A DNA stretch of 64,000 nucleotides, taken from assembly GCA_947626745.1 (NCBI GenBank), contig CANQTF010000002.1:62001-126000 (forward strand). Reading direction: 5' to 3'. Under the pieces are notes generated by a model. That model had not been told where the DNA came from. It made no database searches and saw only the letters and a program-made list of their open reading frames with translations. Within the stretch, counting starts at the first letter, position 1. Every line of letters begins with the position of its first letter. The position numbers and the translations under genes are program-made. The stretch is from an uncultured Lachnospiraceae bacterium. GTDB lineage: Bacteria; Bacillota; Clostridia; Lachnospirales; Lachnospiraceae. Shown one piece after another: positions 42,762-51,916 of the stretch.

Positions 42762-43751
42762 ATGAAAGAGACACGCTGTAACCCAAAGATATCGGTTATT
42801 GTGCCAATCTATAATGCTGACCGTTATCTTGAAAAGTGTATAGGAAGTATTATAAATCAAACATATAAGAATCTGGAAATTATTTTAATTGATGACGGTT
42901 CGACGGATCAGTCAAGTGAAATCGCCGAGTTATATGCACAAGAGGATTCAAGAATTATTTTGAAACGGCAAGTCAATGGCGGTGAGAGTGCGGCGCGTAA
43001 CAGTGGTTTAAAATTAGCGACAGGAGAGTACATTGCTTTTGCAGATTGTGATGACTGGATAGAGCCTGATATGTATGAGAGTCTTGTGCGAGAAGCGGTA
43101 AAAGAAAGAGCAGATATTGTTATCAGTGGCTGGTACAAGGATACAGAGTATCAAAGCAACAAAATAAGAAATGAAAAAAAAGTAAGAGAAAAAGTTTTTT
43201 CTGGAGAAACATTGCTGAGGTATCTGTATGAGCGAGATTCATACCGTGAGTTTGCGTACATGTGGGACAAGCTGTATAAAAGAGAATTGTTTTATGATGA
43301 AGACGGTGAAATGATACTGTTTGATATGGATTTAAAACTTGGCGGAGATGTACTTTGCCTTGGTAGAGTTGCTTTGAGAGTTAAAAGGGCTGTATATGTA
43401 GATGAGGCATTTTATCATTATGTACAAAGAAAAGAATCAGGCTGTCATACAGAAGATATAAGTCGACGGCTGGACTGGTTACAGGCCTATATTCGGCTTA
43501 TAGCGATATTTTATGAAAAAAGGATAAACGAAGAAATCATTGATTTGTTAAAGCGTTTTTTAGTATACCACAGTGCTGTGGTAGCAGATATGGCATATAA
43601 TCAGAAAGATCAGGCAGCATTGCTTTATTGCAAAGAGATCATTGTAAAATACAGGCAGGAATATGAAAGATTAAATATGGAAAAGCCTGAGAGAATTGAA
43701 TGGTTGAGCAAAATATTGGGATATAAACTAAAAGAGGGGATAGATATATGA
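42762..43751 (+). CDS. Glycosyltransferase family 2
   Basis: 329 aa GT-A enzyme. KISVIVPIYNADRYLEKCIG and IILIDDGSTDQSSEI form the nucleotide-binding start, and AFADCDDWIEPDMYESLV holds the DxD metal site. It transfers a sugar from an NDP donor to the growing glycan at the inner membrane face. ATG 42762 follows GGAG by 8 bases; a GTG at 42753 is in frame but lacks a site. One of the few proteins here without the Rossmann-like module. Its stop overlaps the next start (ATGA). Confidence 0.92.
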   Translation: MKETRCNPKISVIVPIYNADRYLEKCIGSIINQTYKNLEIILIDDGSTDQSSEIAELYAQEDSRIILKRQVNGGESAARNSGLKLATGEYIAFADCDDWIEPDMYESLVREAVKERADIVISGWYKDTEYQSNKIRNEKKVREKVFSGETLLRYLYERDSYREFAYMWDKLYKRELFYDEDGEMILFDMDLKLGGDVLCLGRVALRVKRAVYVDEAFYHYVQRKESGCHTEDISRRLDWLQAYIRLIAIFYEKRINEEIIDLLKRFLVYHSAVVADMAYNQKDQAALLYCKEIIVKYRQEYERLNMEKPERIEWLSKILGYKLKEGIDI

Positions 43752-44908
43752 AGTGGAAAAATCGCGGACATGAATATGATGAAATGTATTGCAATATAGA
43801 ACAGAAAAATATCTTTTATCTATTTGGAGCGGGCGATTATGGCAAGCAATTTTATCAAATATTCAAAGATGAGATCAATATAGCCGGCTATATAGACAAT
43901 AATAGTGAAAAGCAAGGAAGATTAATGGAGGGTAAGCCGTGTTGCGCATTAAATAAAATAAATGTCAGCCGGGATGTTGGGATTATTGTTACGATGTCCC
44001 AAATCGCCAGAGTAATGCCGATAGAACAACTGAAAACAGCAGGATATAAATATGGAGAAAATTTCTTCTTGATTGAAGAGTTTTTGTCTGTATATTACTT
44101 GTATAAGTATAGTAAAGTTTATTTTTCGAGTATTTCATTTTTGCCAAGCACGGCATGTAATTTAAACTGTAGGAACTGTTTGAACTTTAATCCTTTTGCA
44201 AAGCAGTTTTATGTAAGAGAGTGGAATGATTTAAAGAAAGATGTTGATTTATTTTTCTCCTGTGTAGATCGTATTATGCTGTTCCATGTGAGTGGGGGAG
44301 AACCAATGCTGTATAAGCATATAGCGGATTTGATAGAGTATATCAGCAAGAATTATGGAGATCGAATCGATACTCTGCGAACGGTAACTAACGGAACGGT
44401 TGTGCCTGAAGATGAAGTGTTGGAAAAACTTTCTCAAAGCGGAATTGAAATTACCGTGGATGACTATAGAGAGAGCGTACCATATTTTGATGAAAAATTT
44501 GATGAGTTGATTCGGAAATTAGAAGCGTATCATATCAAGTATTATATTAATAAGGCAGATAGCTGGATCGACTTGGCACCTGAAAGGACGGATTACTCAG
44601 GACTGTCCGATGAACAGTTGGAAAGACATAGAACAGACTGCAATCAATCATGGCAGGAGCTGCGAAACGGAAAGCTGTATAGTTGCAATTACGCCGCATA
44701 TGCTACGGTAGCGGGGATCGGGGGAGGAAAACAGGATGTAGAAGAAGCGTATGACTTGAGAGAATATACTCCAGAAAAGGCAAAAGAGTTGGTGGAGTTC
44801 AGATTAGGATATACGACAAAAGGATATACAGAATTTTGTAAAAAGTGTAGAGGTTTTACTGCTGAAAATCGTTTATATATAAAACCGGCTGAACAAATGA
44901 AATCATAA
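43748..44908 (+). CDS. Radical SAM protein with N-terminal Rossmann-like module
   Basis: 386 aa. Residues about 20-115 are the recurring module (NIFYLFGAGDYGKQFYQI, GYIDNNSEKQG). The radical SAM domain starts near residue 130 with TACNLNCRNC, cysteines at about 137, 141 and 144 (CX3CX2C for the 4Fe-4S cluster), then FHVSGGEPMLY (the GGE SAM motif) and TVTNGTVV. A Cys pair near the end (FCKKCRGF) and CNQSWQ/CNYAAY may bind a second cluster in a SPASM/twitch-like way. It could carry out a radical dehydration, epimerisation or similar change on a sugar or carrier. Starts inside the stop of the GT2 gene, so it is coupled to it. Confidence 0.88.
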   Translation: MKWKNRGHEYDEMYCNIEQKNIFYLFGAGDYGKQFYQIFKDEINIAGYIDNNSEKQGRLMEGKPCCALNKINVSRDVGIIVTMSQIARVMPIEQLKTAGYKYGENFFLIEEFLSVYYLYKYSKVYFSSISFLPSTACNLNCRNCLNFNPFAKQFYVREWNDLKKDVDLFFSCVDRIMLFHVSGGEPMLYKHIADLIEYISKNYGDRIDTLRTVTNGTVVPEDEVLEKLSQSGIEITVDDYRESVPYFDEKFDELIRKLEAYHIKYYINKADSWIDLAPERTDYSGLSDEQLERHRTDCNQSWQELRNGKLYSCNYAAYATVAGIGGGKQDVEEAYDLREYTPEKAKELVEFRLGYTTKGYTEFCKKCRGFTAENRLYIKPAEQMKS

Positions 44909-44957
44909 AAAAGCGCAGATTTGAAAATAAAGATATTAGACTAATGAGGTGATAATT

Positions 44958-46040
44958 TTGTCGGAAGAACGAATTAATTTTCCATATGTGGACGATATGA
45001 AAAATGATAGCATCAACCTTAAGAGTATAAGAACGATCTATGAAAAAATGGCAGATGATATTTCAAAAGACATTTATGTGTCCAGATTGTTATTAAGTTT
45101 AACGGGTAATCAAACGTATATGAAGAAAGCACTGAGTTATACGAAGGGGGGGGGCAAATTAATAGATATTGTTGATTCGAATCAAAACCGTACATACATT
45201 TATGGAGCGGGTATTCGGGGGAAAAGAATTGCAGAAACTTTTCCGGATTGTAAATGGGGCGGTTTTATTGACCAAAATAGTAAGGACAGTTCTTATCGCG
45301 ATATTCGCATTTTTAGTTTAAAAGAATTCTTAACACGGTATCGTTCGGGCGATATTGTCATTGTATCAAATATGCTTGATACAGAAAAAATTGTATCAGA
45401 CTTGTGCAGTAAGATGGACAAAAAGAATATATATATTTTAAATGATTTAGACAAAGAAAGCATGCAGGATATTTATTTTTCAATTGATGAAATAAGGCGG
45501 GGCATTCATGAGGATAGTATTTTTGTTGATGTAGGGTGTTTTGATGGAAAGGATGCTTTGAAATATCTTGAATGGATTGGAAATAAAAACGCGACGGTAT
45601 TTGCTTTTGAACCAGATGAGGATAATTATAAAGTTTGTGAAAATAATTTGCGAAAATATACTAATATAAGATTATGGAATGTTGGGTTAGATGATAAAGA
45701 GGAGCATGTGGGCATTAGCGGGAGTGGGGAAATGGCTCATTTTGAAAAGGAGGGGGATAAATATGTGAAGACACGTATTTTGGATAATATTGTAGTCGAT
45801 GAACAGATTGGATATATAAAAATGGACGTAGAAGGATTTGAAGAGCATGTTTTGCGTGGGGCTGAGCGTATTATTAAAATACAACATCCCGCACTTGCCA
45901 TATCTGTTTATCATAAAATATCGGATGTTTGGAAACTGCCAAATCTTATATTAGAATTATATGGCGGCTATCGCTTTTATATGAGGCATTATAGTGCAAC
46001 GAACAGTGATACTGTGTTATATGCAATTGCAAGTGATTGA
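44958..46040 (+). CDS. FkbM family methyltransferase with Rossmann-like module and in-frame poly-G
   Basis: 360 aa from TTG 44958 (AGGTG 7-8 bases upstream; GTG 44949 is the alternative). Codons for Gly-Gly-Gly near residue 65 lie in nine G (45146-45154). The module follows (TYIYGAGIRGKRIAE, GGFIDQNSKD). The C-terminal half is FkbM: DSIFVDVGCFDGKDALKYL, TVFAFEPDEDNYKVCENNL, GYIKMDVEGFEEHVLRGAER and PALAISVYHK. FkbM enzymes O-methylate sugars or polyketides. As sequenced the tract is in frame, so the gene is ON; a one-base slip would remove both module and enzyme. Confidence 0.88.
   Translation: MSEERINFPYVDDMKNDSINLKSIRTIYEKMADDISKDIYVSRLLLSLTGNQTYMKKALSYTKGGGKLIDIVDSNQNRTYIYGAGIRGKRIAETFPDCKWGGFIDQNSKDSSYRDIRIFSLKEFLTRYRSGDIVIVSNMLDTEKIVSDLCSKMDKKNIYILNDLDKESMQDIYFSIDEIRRGIHEDSIFVDVGCFDGKDALKYLEWIGNKNATVFAFEPDEDNYKVCENNLRKYTNIRLWNVGLDDKEEHVGISGSGEMAHFEKEGDKYVKTRILDNIVVDEQIGYIKMDVEGFEEHVLRGAERIIKIQHPALAISVYHKISDVWKLPNLILELYGGYRFYMRHYSATNSDTVLYAIASD
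45146..45154. repeat. Poly-G tract (G9), frame ON
   Basis: Nine G in the FkbM methyltransferase gene, read as part of Lys-Gly-Gly-Gly-Lys. In frame in this sequence. Same length as the tracts at 8153, 49347 and 52232. Confidence 0.85.
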
Positions 46041-46054
46041 GAGGTAATAATTGA

Positions 46055-47203
46055 ATGAAGAAAGTTGTCATTTGGGGAGCGGGTGAATGGGGAAAACTGG
46101 CATATCATTATTATTGTAACAATTGTGAAATTGTCAATTATGTAGATAATGATATTAATGTATGGAACACTGAGATTCATGGAATTTCGGTATGTTCTCC
46201 GGATATTTTGAAAAAACAGAAATATACGGTAATTATTGCTTGCAAATGGTATGAAGAAGAGATAAAAAAACAACTGGTAGAATCATACGGTATTGATGAA
46301 GTAATCAGTTTTCGGATTGTTGAAAAAATGCAGAAAATACCAATAGGTGCGAACAGTGATATCGGAGAAAATGAGGTGATAGTTTCTTTTTGCGATGGAT
46401 TGGGAAATCAAATGTTCCAGTATGCTTTATATAGAATTTTTCAGAAGCAGAAAAAAAATGTAACAGCAGATTTGTCTGCATATTTAAGACCGGATATGAG
46501 ACCGTTTATATTGCCAAAGGTATTTGAAAACATTGCATTACATGAATGTACACCTGAAAAAAAGGAATTGTATTTATCGCAGGGAAAAGTGTATATTGAT
46601 GAACCGCCAAAAGATGAGATAAAACAGACATTTAATCCAAATTTAATAGATTTTAATTATGGCTATATTGAAGGATGGCATTGTTCGTATCGATATCCTC
46701 AAATAGTGAGAGACGAATTGTTATATGATTTTCAGTTTCAACATATAAAAGATGAAAAACTTCGAGAGTTAGCAGAATTACTTGAACATGAAGAGTTTGT
46801 AGGAGTACAGGTTAGGAGAGGAGATTTCCTGATACCTAAATATAAAAGAGAATTAGGGGTTATTTGTGACGGTAATTATTATAAAAAGGCGTTTCAGTAT
46901 ATAAAGCGTATGGCTCCGAGAGCGGCTTTTTGCTTTTTTTCGGATGATATAGAATGGGTAAAAAATAACATGGAGGAAGAGAATGCTATATATATCGAGG
47001 TGCAAATGTTTGACACGTATTTTGATTGGTATGATATGTATTTAATGAGTTTGTGCAAGTATAATATAATTCCTAACAGTACGTTTGGCTGGTGGGGAGC
47101 GTGGCTGAATCGCAATCCAAATAAAATAGTAATAGCGCCAAAAAAATGGAGAGAAAACTGGAAAGCAAGTGACTGGTGCCCTCCGGAATGGATTAGATTA
47201 TAA
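46055..47203 (+). CDS. Family 11 (alpha-1,2-fucosyltransferase-like) glycosyltransferase with N-terminal Rossmann-like module
   Basis: 382 aa. Residues 1-95 are the module (KVVIWGAGEWGKLAYHYY, VNYVDNDINVW). The GT11 enzyme follows: SFCDGLGNQMFQYALYRI (GxGNQxFQYA motif), EEFVGVQVRRGDFL (the HxRRxD-like donor motif, here QVRRGD), FFSDDIEWVK and IPNSTFGWWGAWLN. GT11 enzymes add fucose or a related 6-deoxy sugar in alpha-1,2 linkage from GDP-sugar. No GDP-fucose genes are in view. Starts 14 bases after the FkbM gene. Confidence 0.92.
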   Translation: MKKVVIWGAGEWGKLAYHYYCNNCEIVNYVDNDINVWNTEIHGISVCSPDILKKQKYTVIIACKWYEEEIKKQLVESYGIDEVISFRIVEKMQKIPIGANSDIGENEVIVSFCDGLGNQMFQYALYRIFQKQKKNVTADLSAYLRPDMRPFILPKVFENIALHECTPEKKELYLSQGKVYIDEPPKDEIKQTFNPNLIDFNYGYIEGWHCSYRYPQIVRDELLYDFQFQHIKDEKLRELAELLEHEEFVGVQVRRGDFLIPKYKRELGVICDGNYYKKAFQYIKRMAPRAAFCFFSDDIEWVKNNMEEENAIYIEVQMFDTYFDWYDMYLMSLCKYNIIPNSTFGWWGAWLNRNPNKIVIAPKKWRENWKASDWCPPEWIRL

Positions 47204-47217
47204 GGAGTAAATGCAAA

Positions 47218-48267
47218 GTGTATCAAATATTAATTTGGGGAACGGGAACAATTGCGAGACATTTTTTAAAAAATGGCATTAATGGGTGTGTGATGGGGTT
47301 TGTGGAAACACACAAAACCGTGGATTCATATATGGATCTGCCTTTATATGGCATAGATGAGTTGCCGGACGGATACGATTATATTGTTGTGGCAAATGTG
47401 CATACTAATGAAATATATCGGACATGCCTTCAAAAAGGAATTGATTTGGAGAAAGTCATTTTTCTGAGAGGGGTAAAGAGCAACGTAGGGTTTCAGGATC
47501 TGACGGTAATTCATGATATTTTGGGTGAAAAAAATTATACCAATTACTGTGCAGAATACAGCTTGATGGAGGCTTCTTTTTTTCAAAAGGATAAGGAACG
47601 GTATGAGGCGTTAAACACGAGAGAGCACTTTCAAATTGAAGAGCACTTTATGTGGCCTATTATAAAGGATAAATATGACAGTGCAGGCACAGCGAATAAT
47701 TATTTTTGGCAGGATCTGTGGGCAGCGAAACTGATTCATCAGAGTGGGGTTAAAACCCATTTTGATATTGGTTCCAGAGTAGATGGATTCATAGCACATT
47801 TGTTGGCTATGGATATTGAAGTGACTCTGATTGATATCAGAGAATTTCCGGCGGAAGTTGAGCATTTACATACGTTGGTAGACGACGCGACAAGTTTGCG
47901 GCAGGTGGAAGACGGGAGCATTGACAGTCTGTCTGCGCTTTGTTCTTTGGAGCATTTTGGTCTTGGGCGTTACGGCGACCCGATAGATCCTGAGGCATGC
48001 TTTAAATGCTTTGCGGAAATACAGAAAAAAATAAAGGAGGAGGGTCATCTGTATATAGCAGTTCCGATAGGTAAAGAGCGGGTCGAATTTAACGCACATA
48101 GAGTCTTTTATGCGGAAACGATCATAAGGGAGTTTGACCGAATGAAACTATTAGAGTATTCCTGTACGGCTGATGGGAAAATGGAATACGATGTTGATAT
48201 TCATAAATACGATGAGGACAAGCATAACGGAAATTATCGATATGGATTGTTTCATTTTATAAAATAG
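47218..48267 (+). CDS. DUF268-like protein with N-terminal Rossmann-like module
   Basis: 349 aa. The module occupies about 1-95 (QILIWGTGTIARHFL, GFVETHKTVD). From about 165 the protein resembles the DUF268/SAM-methyltransferase-like group: THFDIGSRVDGFIAHLLA, VTLIDIREFP, SLSALCSLEHFGLGRYGDP and LYIAVPIGKERVEFN. This group is common in glycan loci and has no proven reaction. GTG start with AAGGAG upstream. The module is close to that of the 39491 gene, including the stretch after it (VIFL... then the ILGEKNY/VLGKEY-like segment). Confidence 0.78.
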   Translation: MYQILIWGTGTIARHFLKNGINGCVMGFVETHKTVDSYMDLPLYGIDELPDGYDYIVVANVHTNEIYRTCLQKGIDLEKVIFLRGVKSNVGFQDLTVIHDILGEKNYTNYCAEYSLMEASFFQKDKERYEALNTREHFQIEEHFMWPIIKDKYDSAGTANNYFWQDLWAAKLIHQSGVKTHFDIGSRVDGFIAHLLAMDIEVTLIDIREFPAEVEHLHTLVDDATSLRQVEDGSIDSLSALCSLEHFGLGRYGDPIDPEACFKCFAEIQKKIKEEGHLYIAVPIGKERVEFNAHRVFYAETIIREFDRMKLLEYSCTADGKMEYDVDIHKYDEDKHNGNYRYGLFHFIK

Positions 48268-48328
48268 TTATTTTTTAGGATTATTAGAGATACAGTTTTG
48301 CTGAGTTAATGTATGGGAGGAGTTAAGT

Positions 48329-49261
48329 GTGAAACAATTTATTATCTATGGAGTAGGCAGCTGTGGAAGAAAATGTTTTGAGTTTCTTGAATGGAAAGGA
48401 ATAGAAGACATTTATATCAGTGCATTTTGTGACAAAAAGTACAATAAAATAAGAGAAGTTTATAGCAGAAGATGCATATCGTATTCTGAGGCGATAAGTT
48501 TGAATATCCCCTTTTTGATTGCTTTGGTTGATGAAAAATCAGGCAATGAAGTTTTACATATGATAGAAAGTGATGGTGGGGAAGGATATTTATATAGTGA
48601 TTTTTATAAAATACTGGGCTGGGAGCAGCATGTATATTATAGAGAATATTGTGCATTTATTCATGCAAAATACAATGATAAATGGTTTGATGATGCTGAA
48701 CAAAAGGAAGCAGTCGATATATTTTGGAGTGATAATTCAAAGTTTTACCAGCATTTTAAACGATTAGACTTGAGTAATGTAATCGAACTTGCCTGTGGAC
48801 ATGGAAGACATGTGCCATATTATATAGACTCAGCTGAAAAGGTTACATTGGTAGATATATTGGAAGAAAATATGGAGATTTGCAGAGAGAGATTTAAGGA
48901 TTATGACAAAATAGAATATTACCAAAACAATGGCTACAATCTGGAGAGGCTTCCTGATGATAATTATACAGCATTATTTACATATGACTCTATGGTTCAT
49001 TTTGAGTTAATGGATATTTATGAATACTTGAAAGATATTTATAGAGTATTGTTAGAGGGAGGATATGCACTTTTTCATCATTCTAACTATGCATCTGATT
49101 ATAAAACTAATTTTACCAATTCACCTCATGCGAGATGTTTTATGAGTAAAGATATTTTTGCGTATCTGGCATATAGGACAGGCTTTAAAGTAGTTGATCA
49201 AAGTGTTATAGATTGGTATGGAACAAAAGGATTAGATTGTATTACTCTATTGAAGAAATAG
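48329..49261 (+). CDS. Class I SAM methyltransferase with N-terminal Rossmann-like module
   Basis: 310 aa. Module at 1-95 (FIIYGVGSCGRKCFEFLE, SAFCDKKYNK). SAM domain from about 145: VIELACGHGRHVPYYI (motif I), VTLVDILEENMEICRERF (motif II), LFTYDSMVHFE and GGYALFHHSNYASD. Substrate unknown but probably a sugar or glycan end group. GTG start behind GGAGGAG. The next gene begins about 106 bases later, after the poly-G at 49347. Confidence 0.85.
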   Translation: MKQFIIYGVGSCGRKCFEFLEWKGIEDIYISAFCDKKYNKIREVYSRRCISYSEAISLNIPFLIALVDEKSGNEVLHMIESDGGEGYLYSDFYKILGWEQHVYYREYCAFIHAKYNDKWFDDAEQKEAVDIFWSDNSKFYQHFKRLDLSNVIELACGHGRHVPYYIDSAEKVTLVDILEENMEICRERFKDYDKIEYYQNNGYNLERLPDDNYTALFTYDSMVHFELMDIYEYLKDIYRVLLEGGYALFHHSNYASDYKTNFTNSPHARCFMSKDIFAYLAYRTGFKVVDQSVIDWYGTKGLDCITLLKK

Positions 49262-49346
49262 TGCTGTTAATGGAAAACTGCAAAGTGACTATAAGAATTA
49301 AGTTTGTGGTTGTTATGCCTATAGAATATATATTTTCCTCAAAACA

Positions 49347-49355
49347 GGGGGGGGG
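49347..49355. repeat. Poly-G tract (G9) fused to a Shine-Dalgarno sequence
   Basis: Nine G followed by AGG, so that the last two G form the GGAGG ribosome site (49354-49358) nine bases before the ATG at 49368. A slip would not move the site from the start codon but would change the G-rich leader, its folding and the spacing to any promoter. With ten or seven G, an upstream ATG at 49315 would come into frame and add 18 residues, but it has no visible ribosome site. Confidence 0.8.
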
Positions 49356-49367
49356 AGGCATAGAAAT

Positions 49368-50624
49368 ATGGAACATATATTATGGCTAAGCTGTATTGTA
49401 TTGCCGGATTATGCACAGGAATTCGGGATTAGCCGGAATAGCCGTGCGGGCTGGATCAGCGGTATGCTGGCAGAACTGGATAGGAAAAAAGACTTTCAAA
49501 TTGATTTGTGTTTCCCAATCTATGACAGTTTCCGCATGAAAGATGGGAAGTGTAATGGGCACAGATATTATACATTTCATTGTAAAAGCATAGAAACCTA
49601 TGATGAAGAAATGATTGAGGAATTGGAACACATTTTAGAGTCTAGCAACCCAGATCTTGTACATATTTGGGGAGTAGAATTTTCTTTTGCAGCAGCGATG
49701 CTGCATGCCTGTCATCGTAAGGGATTGTTAAATCATGCTGTCGCCAGTATACAGGGGCTGACGTCAAATTATGTAAGACATTTTTATGCTGATATACCGG
49801 AAAAATATAGAAATATGCAGTGTGCCAATGCAAGAACAATAGAGCAGGATTGTGCGGCATATGAACGTCGCGGCCGATGTGAAATAGAGGCTATAGGCAT
49901 GTTACGGCATATTATGGGAAGAACAGATTGGGATCAAGCTATTGCGTTGGCGATTAATCCCGATATTCATTATTATTTCTGTGATGAGATTTTGCGGCCT
50001 GTTTTTTATGAAAATGCAGGGCGATGGAACTATGGAAGATGTCAGAAATATCGTATTTTTTTAAGTCAGGCCGGATATTCTGTTAAGGGTTTTCACTACT
50101 TACTGCAAGCGTTGCCTGTTGTGCTTAAAAAGTATCCTAATACGCATGTGTATGTGGCGGGGAAAAATATTATAGATACAGAAGAAAAAATACCATATGC
50201 ATGTTACTTGAATGAATTACTTGATGAAAACAATCTACGGGAACATGTTATTTTTATTGGAAACCAGGATGCGGAACAGATGATAACTCAATATCTTCAG
50301 GCAAATGTGTTTGTTTCGGCTTCAAGTATTGAAAATTCTTGTAATTCACTTAATGAAGCTATGCTGATAGGAGTCCCATCTATTGCATCTTATGTAGGAG
50401 GCACAAATAATAGATTGACTACGGAGATAGAAGGTTTTTTATACCCGCATGACGAACCAGTTTTGTTGGCATTCTATATTTGCAAAATATTTCAAAATGA
50501 AAATCAGCTGTGTGACCATCTTTCTGTTAATGCTGTTAGAAAAATGTCGAGCCTTATTGATCGGGAAGTAAATGTGAACAGAATGCGGGAGATATATAAG
50601 AAAATTATAGCGGATATAATATAA
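49368..50624 (+). CDS. Family 4 (GT-B) glycosyltransferase
   Basis: 418 aa. The N-terminus HILWLSCIVLPDYAQEFG is the usual GT4 start. The C-terminal domain has RIFLSQAGYSVKGFHYLLQA (K-G acceptor/donor segment), NTHVYVAGKNI, HVIFIGNQDAEQM and VFVSASSIENSCNSLNEAMLIGVPS (the Ex7E-like donor site, here with an S-I-E-N start). It adds a sugar with retention of configuration. No Rossmann-like module. Its expression may vary because of the poly-G leader. Confidence 0.9.
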   Translation: MEHILWLSCIVLPDYAQEFGISRNSRAGWISGMLAELDRKKDFQIDLCFPIYDSFRMKDGKCNGHRYYTFHCKSIETYDEEMIEELEHILESSNPDLVHIWGVEFSFAAAMLHACHRKGLLNHAVASIQGLTSNYVRHFYADIPEKYRNMQCANARTIEQDCAAYERRGRCEIEAIGMLRHIMGRTDWDQAIALAINPDIHYYFCDEILRPVFYENAGRWNYGRCQKYRIFLSQAGYSVKGFHYLLQALPVVLKKYPNTHVYVAGKNIIDTEEKIPYACYLNELLDENNLREHVIFIGNQDAEQMITQYLQANVFVSASSIENSCNSLNEAMLIGVPSIASYVGGTNNRLTTEIEGFLYPHDEPVLLAFYICKIFQNENQLCDHLSVNAVRKMSSLIDREVNVNRMREIYKKIIADII

Positions 50625-50677
50625 GAATGTAGTAGAAGAAAGCAGATGGAGATTATCTGAAAAGGAAATTAGGAAGA

Positions 50678-51898
50678 ATGAAGATTGGAACCGTATTATT
50701 CACGTGGCATAGAAGTGAGCATACACAAAAAGTGTTAGATGCTTTGGAACATAATACCGTAATGCCAGATAGATTATATATATTTCAAGACGGAATAAGC
50801 GAACGGACAAATTGTGAAGAATGGCATAAGGTTAATCGGATGATTCAAGATGTCGATTTTTGCAATACTACAGTAATTGTTTCAGATGTTAATAAAGGGT
50901 GTCGCAATTCAATTGTATCAGGCTTGAATTTGGTTTTGTCGGAATGTGATGCAGCGATTGTCTTGGAAGATGACTGCGTGCCGGAAAGTCAGTTTATCAA
51001 TTTTATGACAACAGCACTCGAAGCTTATCAAAACAGTGATAAAGTTTATTCGGTTAGCGGATATGCATGGGATGTTGTGTTGCAAGGTCAAGAGGATGAT
51101 GCATATTTTAATGGTAGAAGTTGTTCGTGGGGGTGGGGTACTTGGAAGGATAAATGGGCGGCTTATGAAGAAAATTATAATATTGTAAATGAGATTAAGG
51201 CGGATCCTATTGCAGTGGAACGACTGCGTATATGGGGAAATGATTTAGAAGAGATGTTGGCGGGGAATATACATGGAACTTGCGATGCATGGGATGTTTT
51301 TTGGGGTTTAAATATCATTAAAAGAAGTGGCTACTGCCTGAGCCCATATAAAACTTTAGTTCGAAATATAGGGTTTGATGGTTCCGGACTGCATTGCGGT
51401 TCAAGTGAATATTTTCAAGATTTGATTCAGACGCAGAAAACGGAAAATAAGGATAATTTTAAATTTCCTATGAGAATAGAGACTACAAAAGAATGCGAAG
51501 AGGAATTTCGCTTTCTATATGGCGGAAAGAGAGGAAAAGAAAAAGAAAGATATTACCGCAATTTGTTTGCCCGTTGGATTCAAATGAAACAGGCGGGAAA
51601 ACAGATAAAATTTTTAGATGAATGGAATGGCAGGGTGGCTGTTTGGGGTAAAAATGATGTATTTGACTTGTTGCTGGGAGAGTATGACGTGCTGCAAGAG
51701 CATGTTGCCTGTATTATGGAAAGTCGTCCCCGAGATTTAACATATAAGAATATACCTATTGTTACGCTGGACAAACTCCCAAACAACATTAAAAACATAA
51801 TTGTAATACCGTTTTTTGATATAGATGTCATTGCACCGAGAGTACATAAGATCAGGCCAGACATTAAACTGTGGGGAATTGACGAGTTGATTGGTTAA
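50678..51898 (+). CDS. GT-A glycosyltransferase with degenerate C-terminal Rossmann-like module
   Basis: 406 aa. TVLFTWHRSEHTQKVLDALE opens the GT-A fold; AAIVLEDDCVPESQFINFM holds the DxD-type EDDC motif, and RSCSWGWGTWKDKWAAYE is the acceptor-side motif of this glycosyltransferase group. Residues about 318-406 resemble the locus module but with a weaker glycine motif (GRVAVWGKNDVFDLLL, CIMESRPRD). ATG start; 53 bases separate it from the previous gene. Confidence 0.82.
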   Translation: MKIGTVLFTWHRSEHTQKVLDALEHNTVMPDRLYIFQDGISERTNCEEWHKVNRMIQDVDFCNTTVIVSDVNKGCRNSIVSGLNLVLSECDAAIVLEDDCVPESQFINFMTTALEAYQNSDKVYSVSGYAWDVVLQGQEDDAYFNGRSCSWGWGTWKDKWAAYEENYNIVNEIKADPIAVERLRIWGNDLEEMLAGNIHGTCDAWDVFWGLNIIKRSGYCLSPYKTLVRNIGFDGSGLHCGSSEYFQDLIQTQKTENKDNFKFPMRIETTKECEEEFRFLYGGKRGKEKERYYRNLFARWIQMKQAGKQIKFLDEWNGRVAVWGKNDVFDLLLGEYDVLQEHVACIMESRPRDLTYKNIPIVTLDKLPNNIKNIIVIPFFDIDVIAPRVHKIRPDIKLWGIDELIG

Positions 51899-51916
51899 AC
51901 AGAGAGGAGATTGTAG

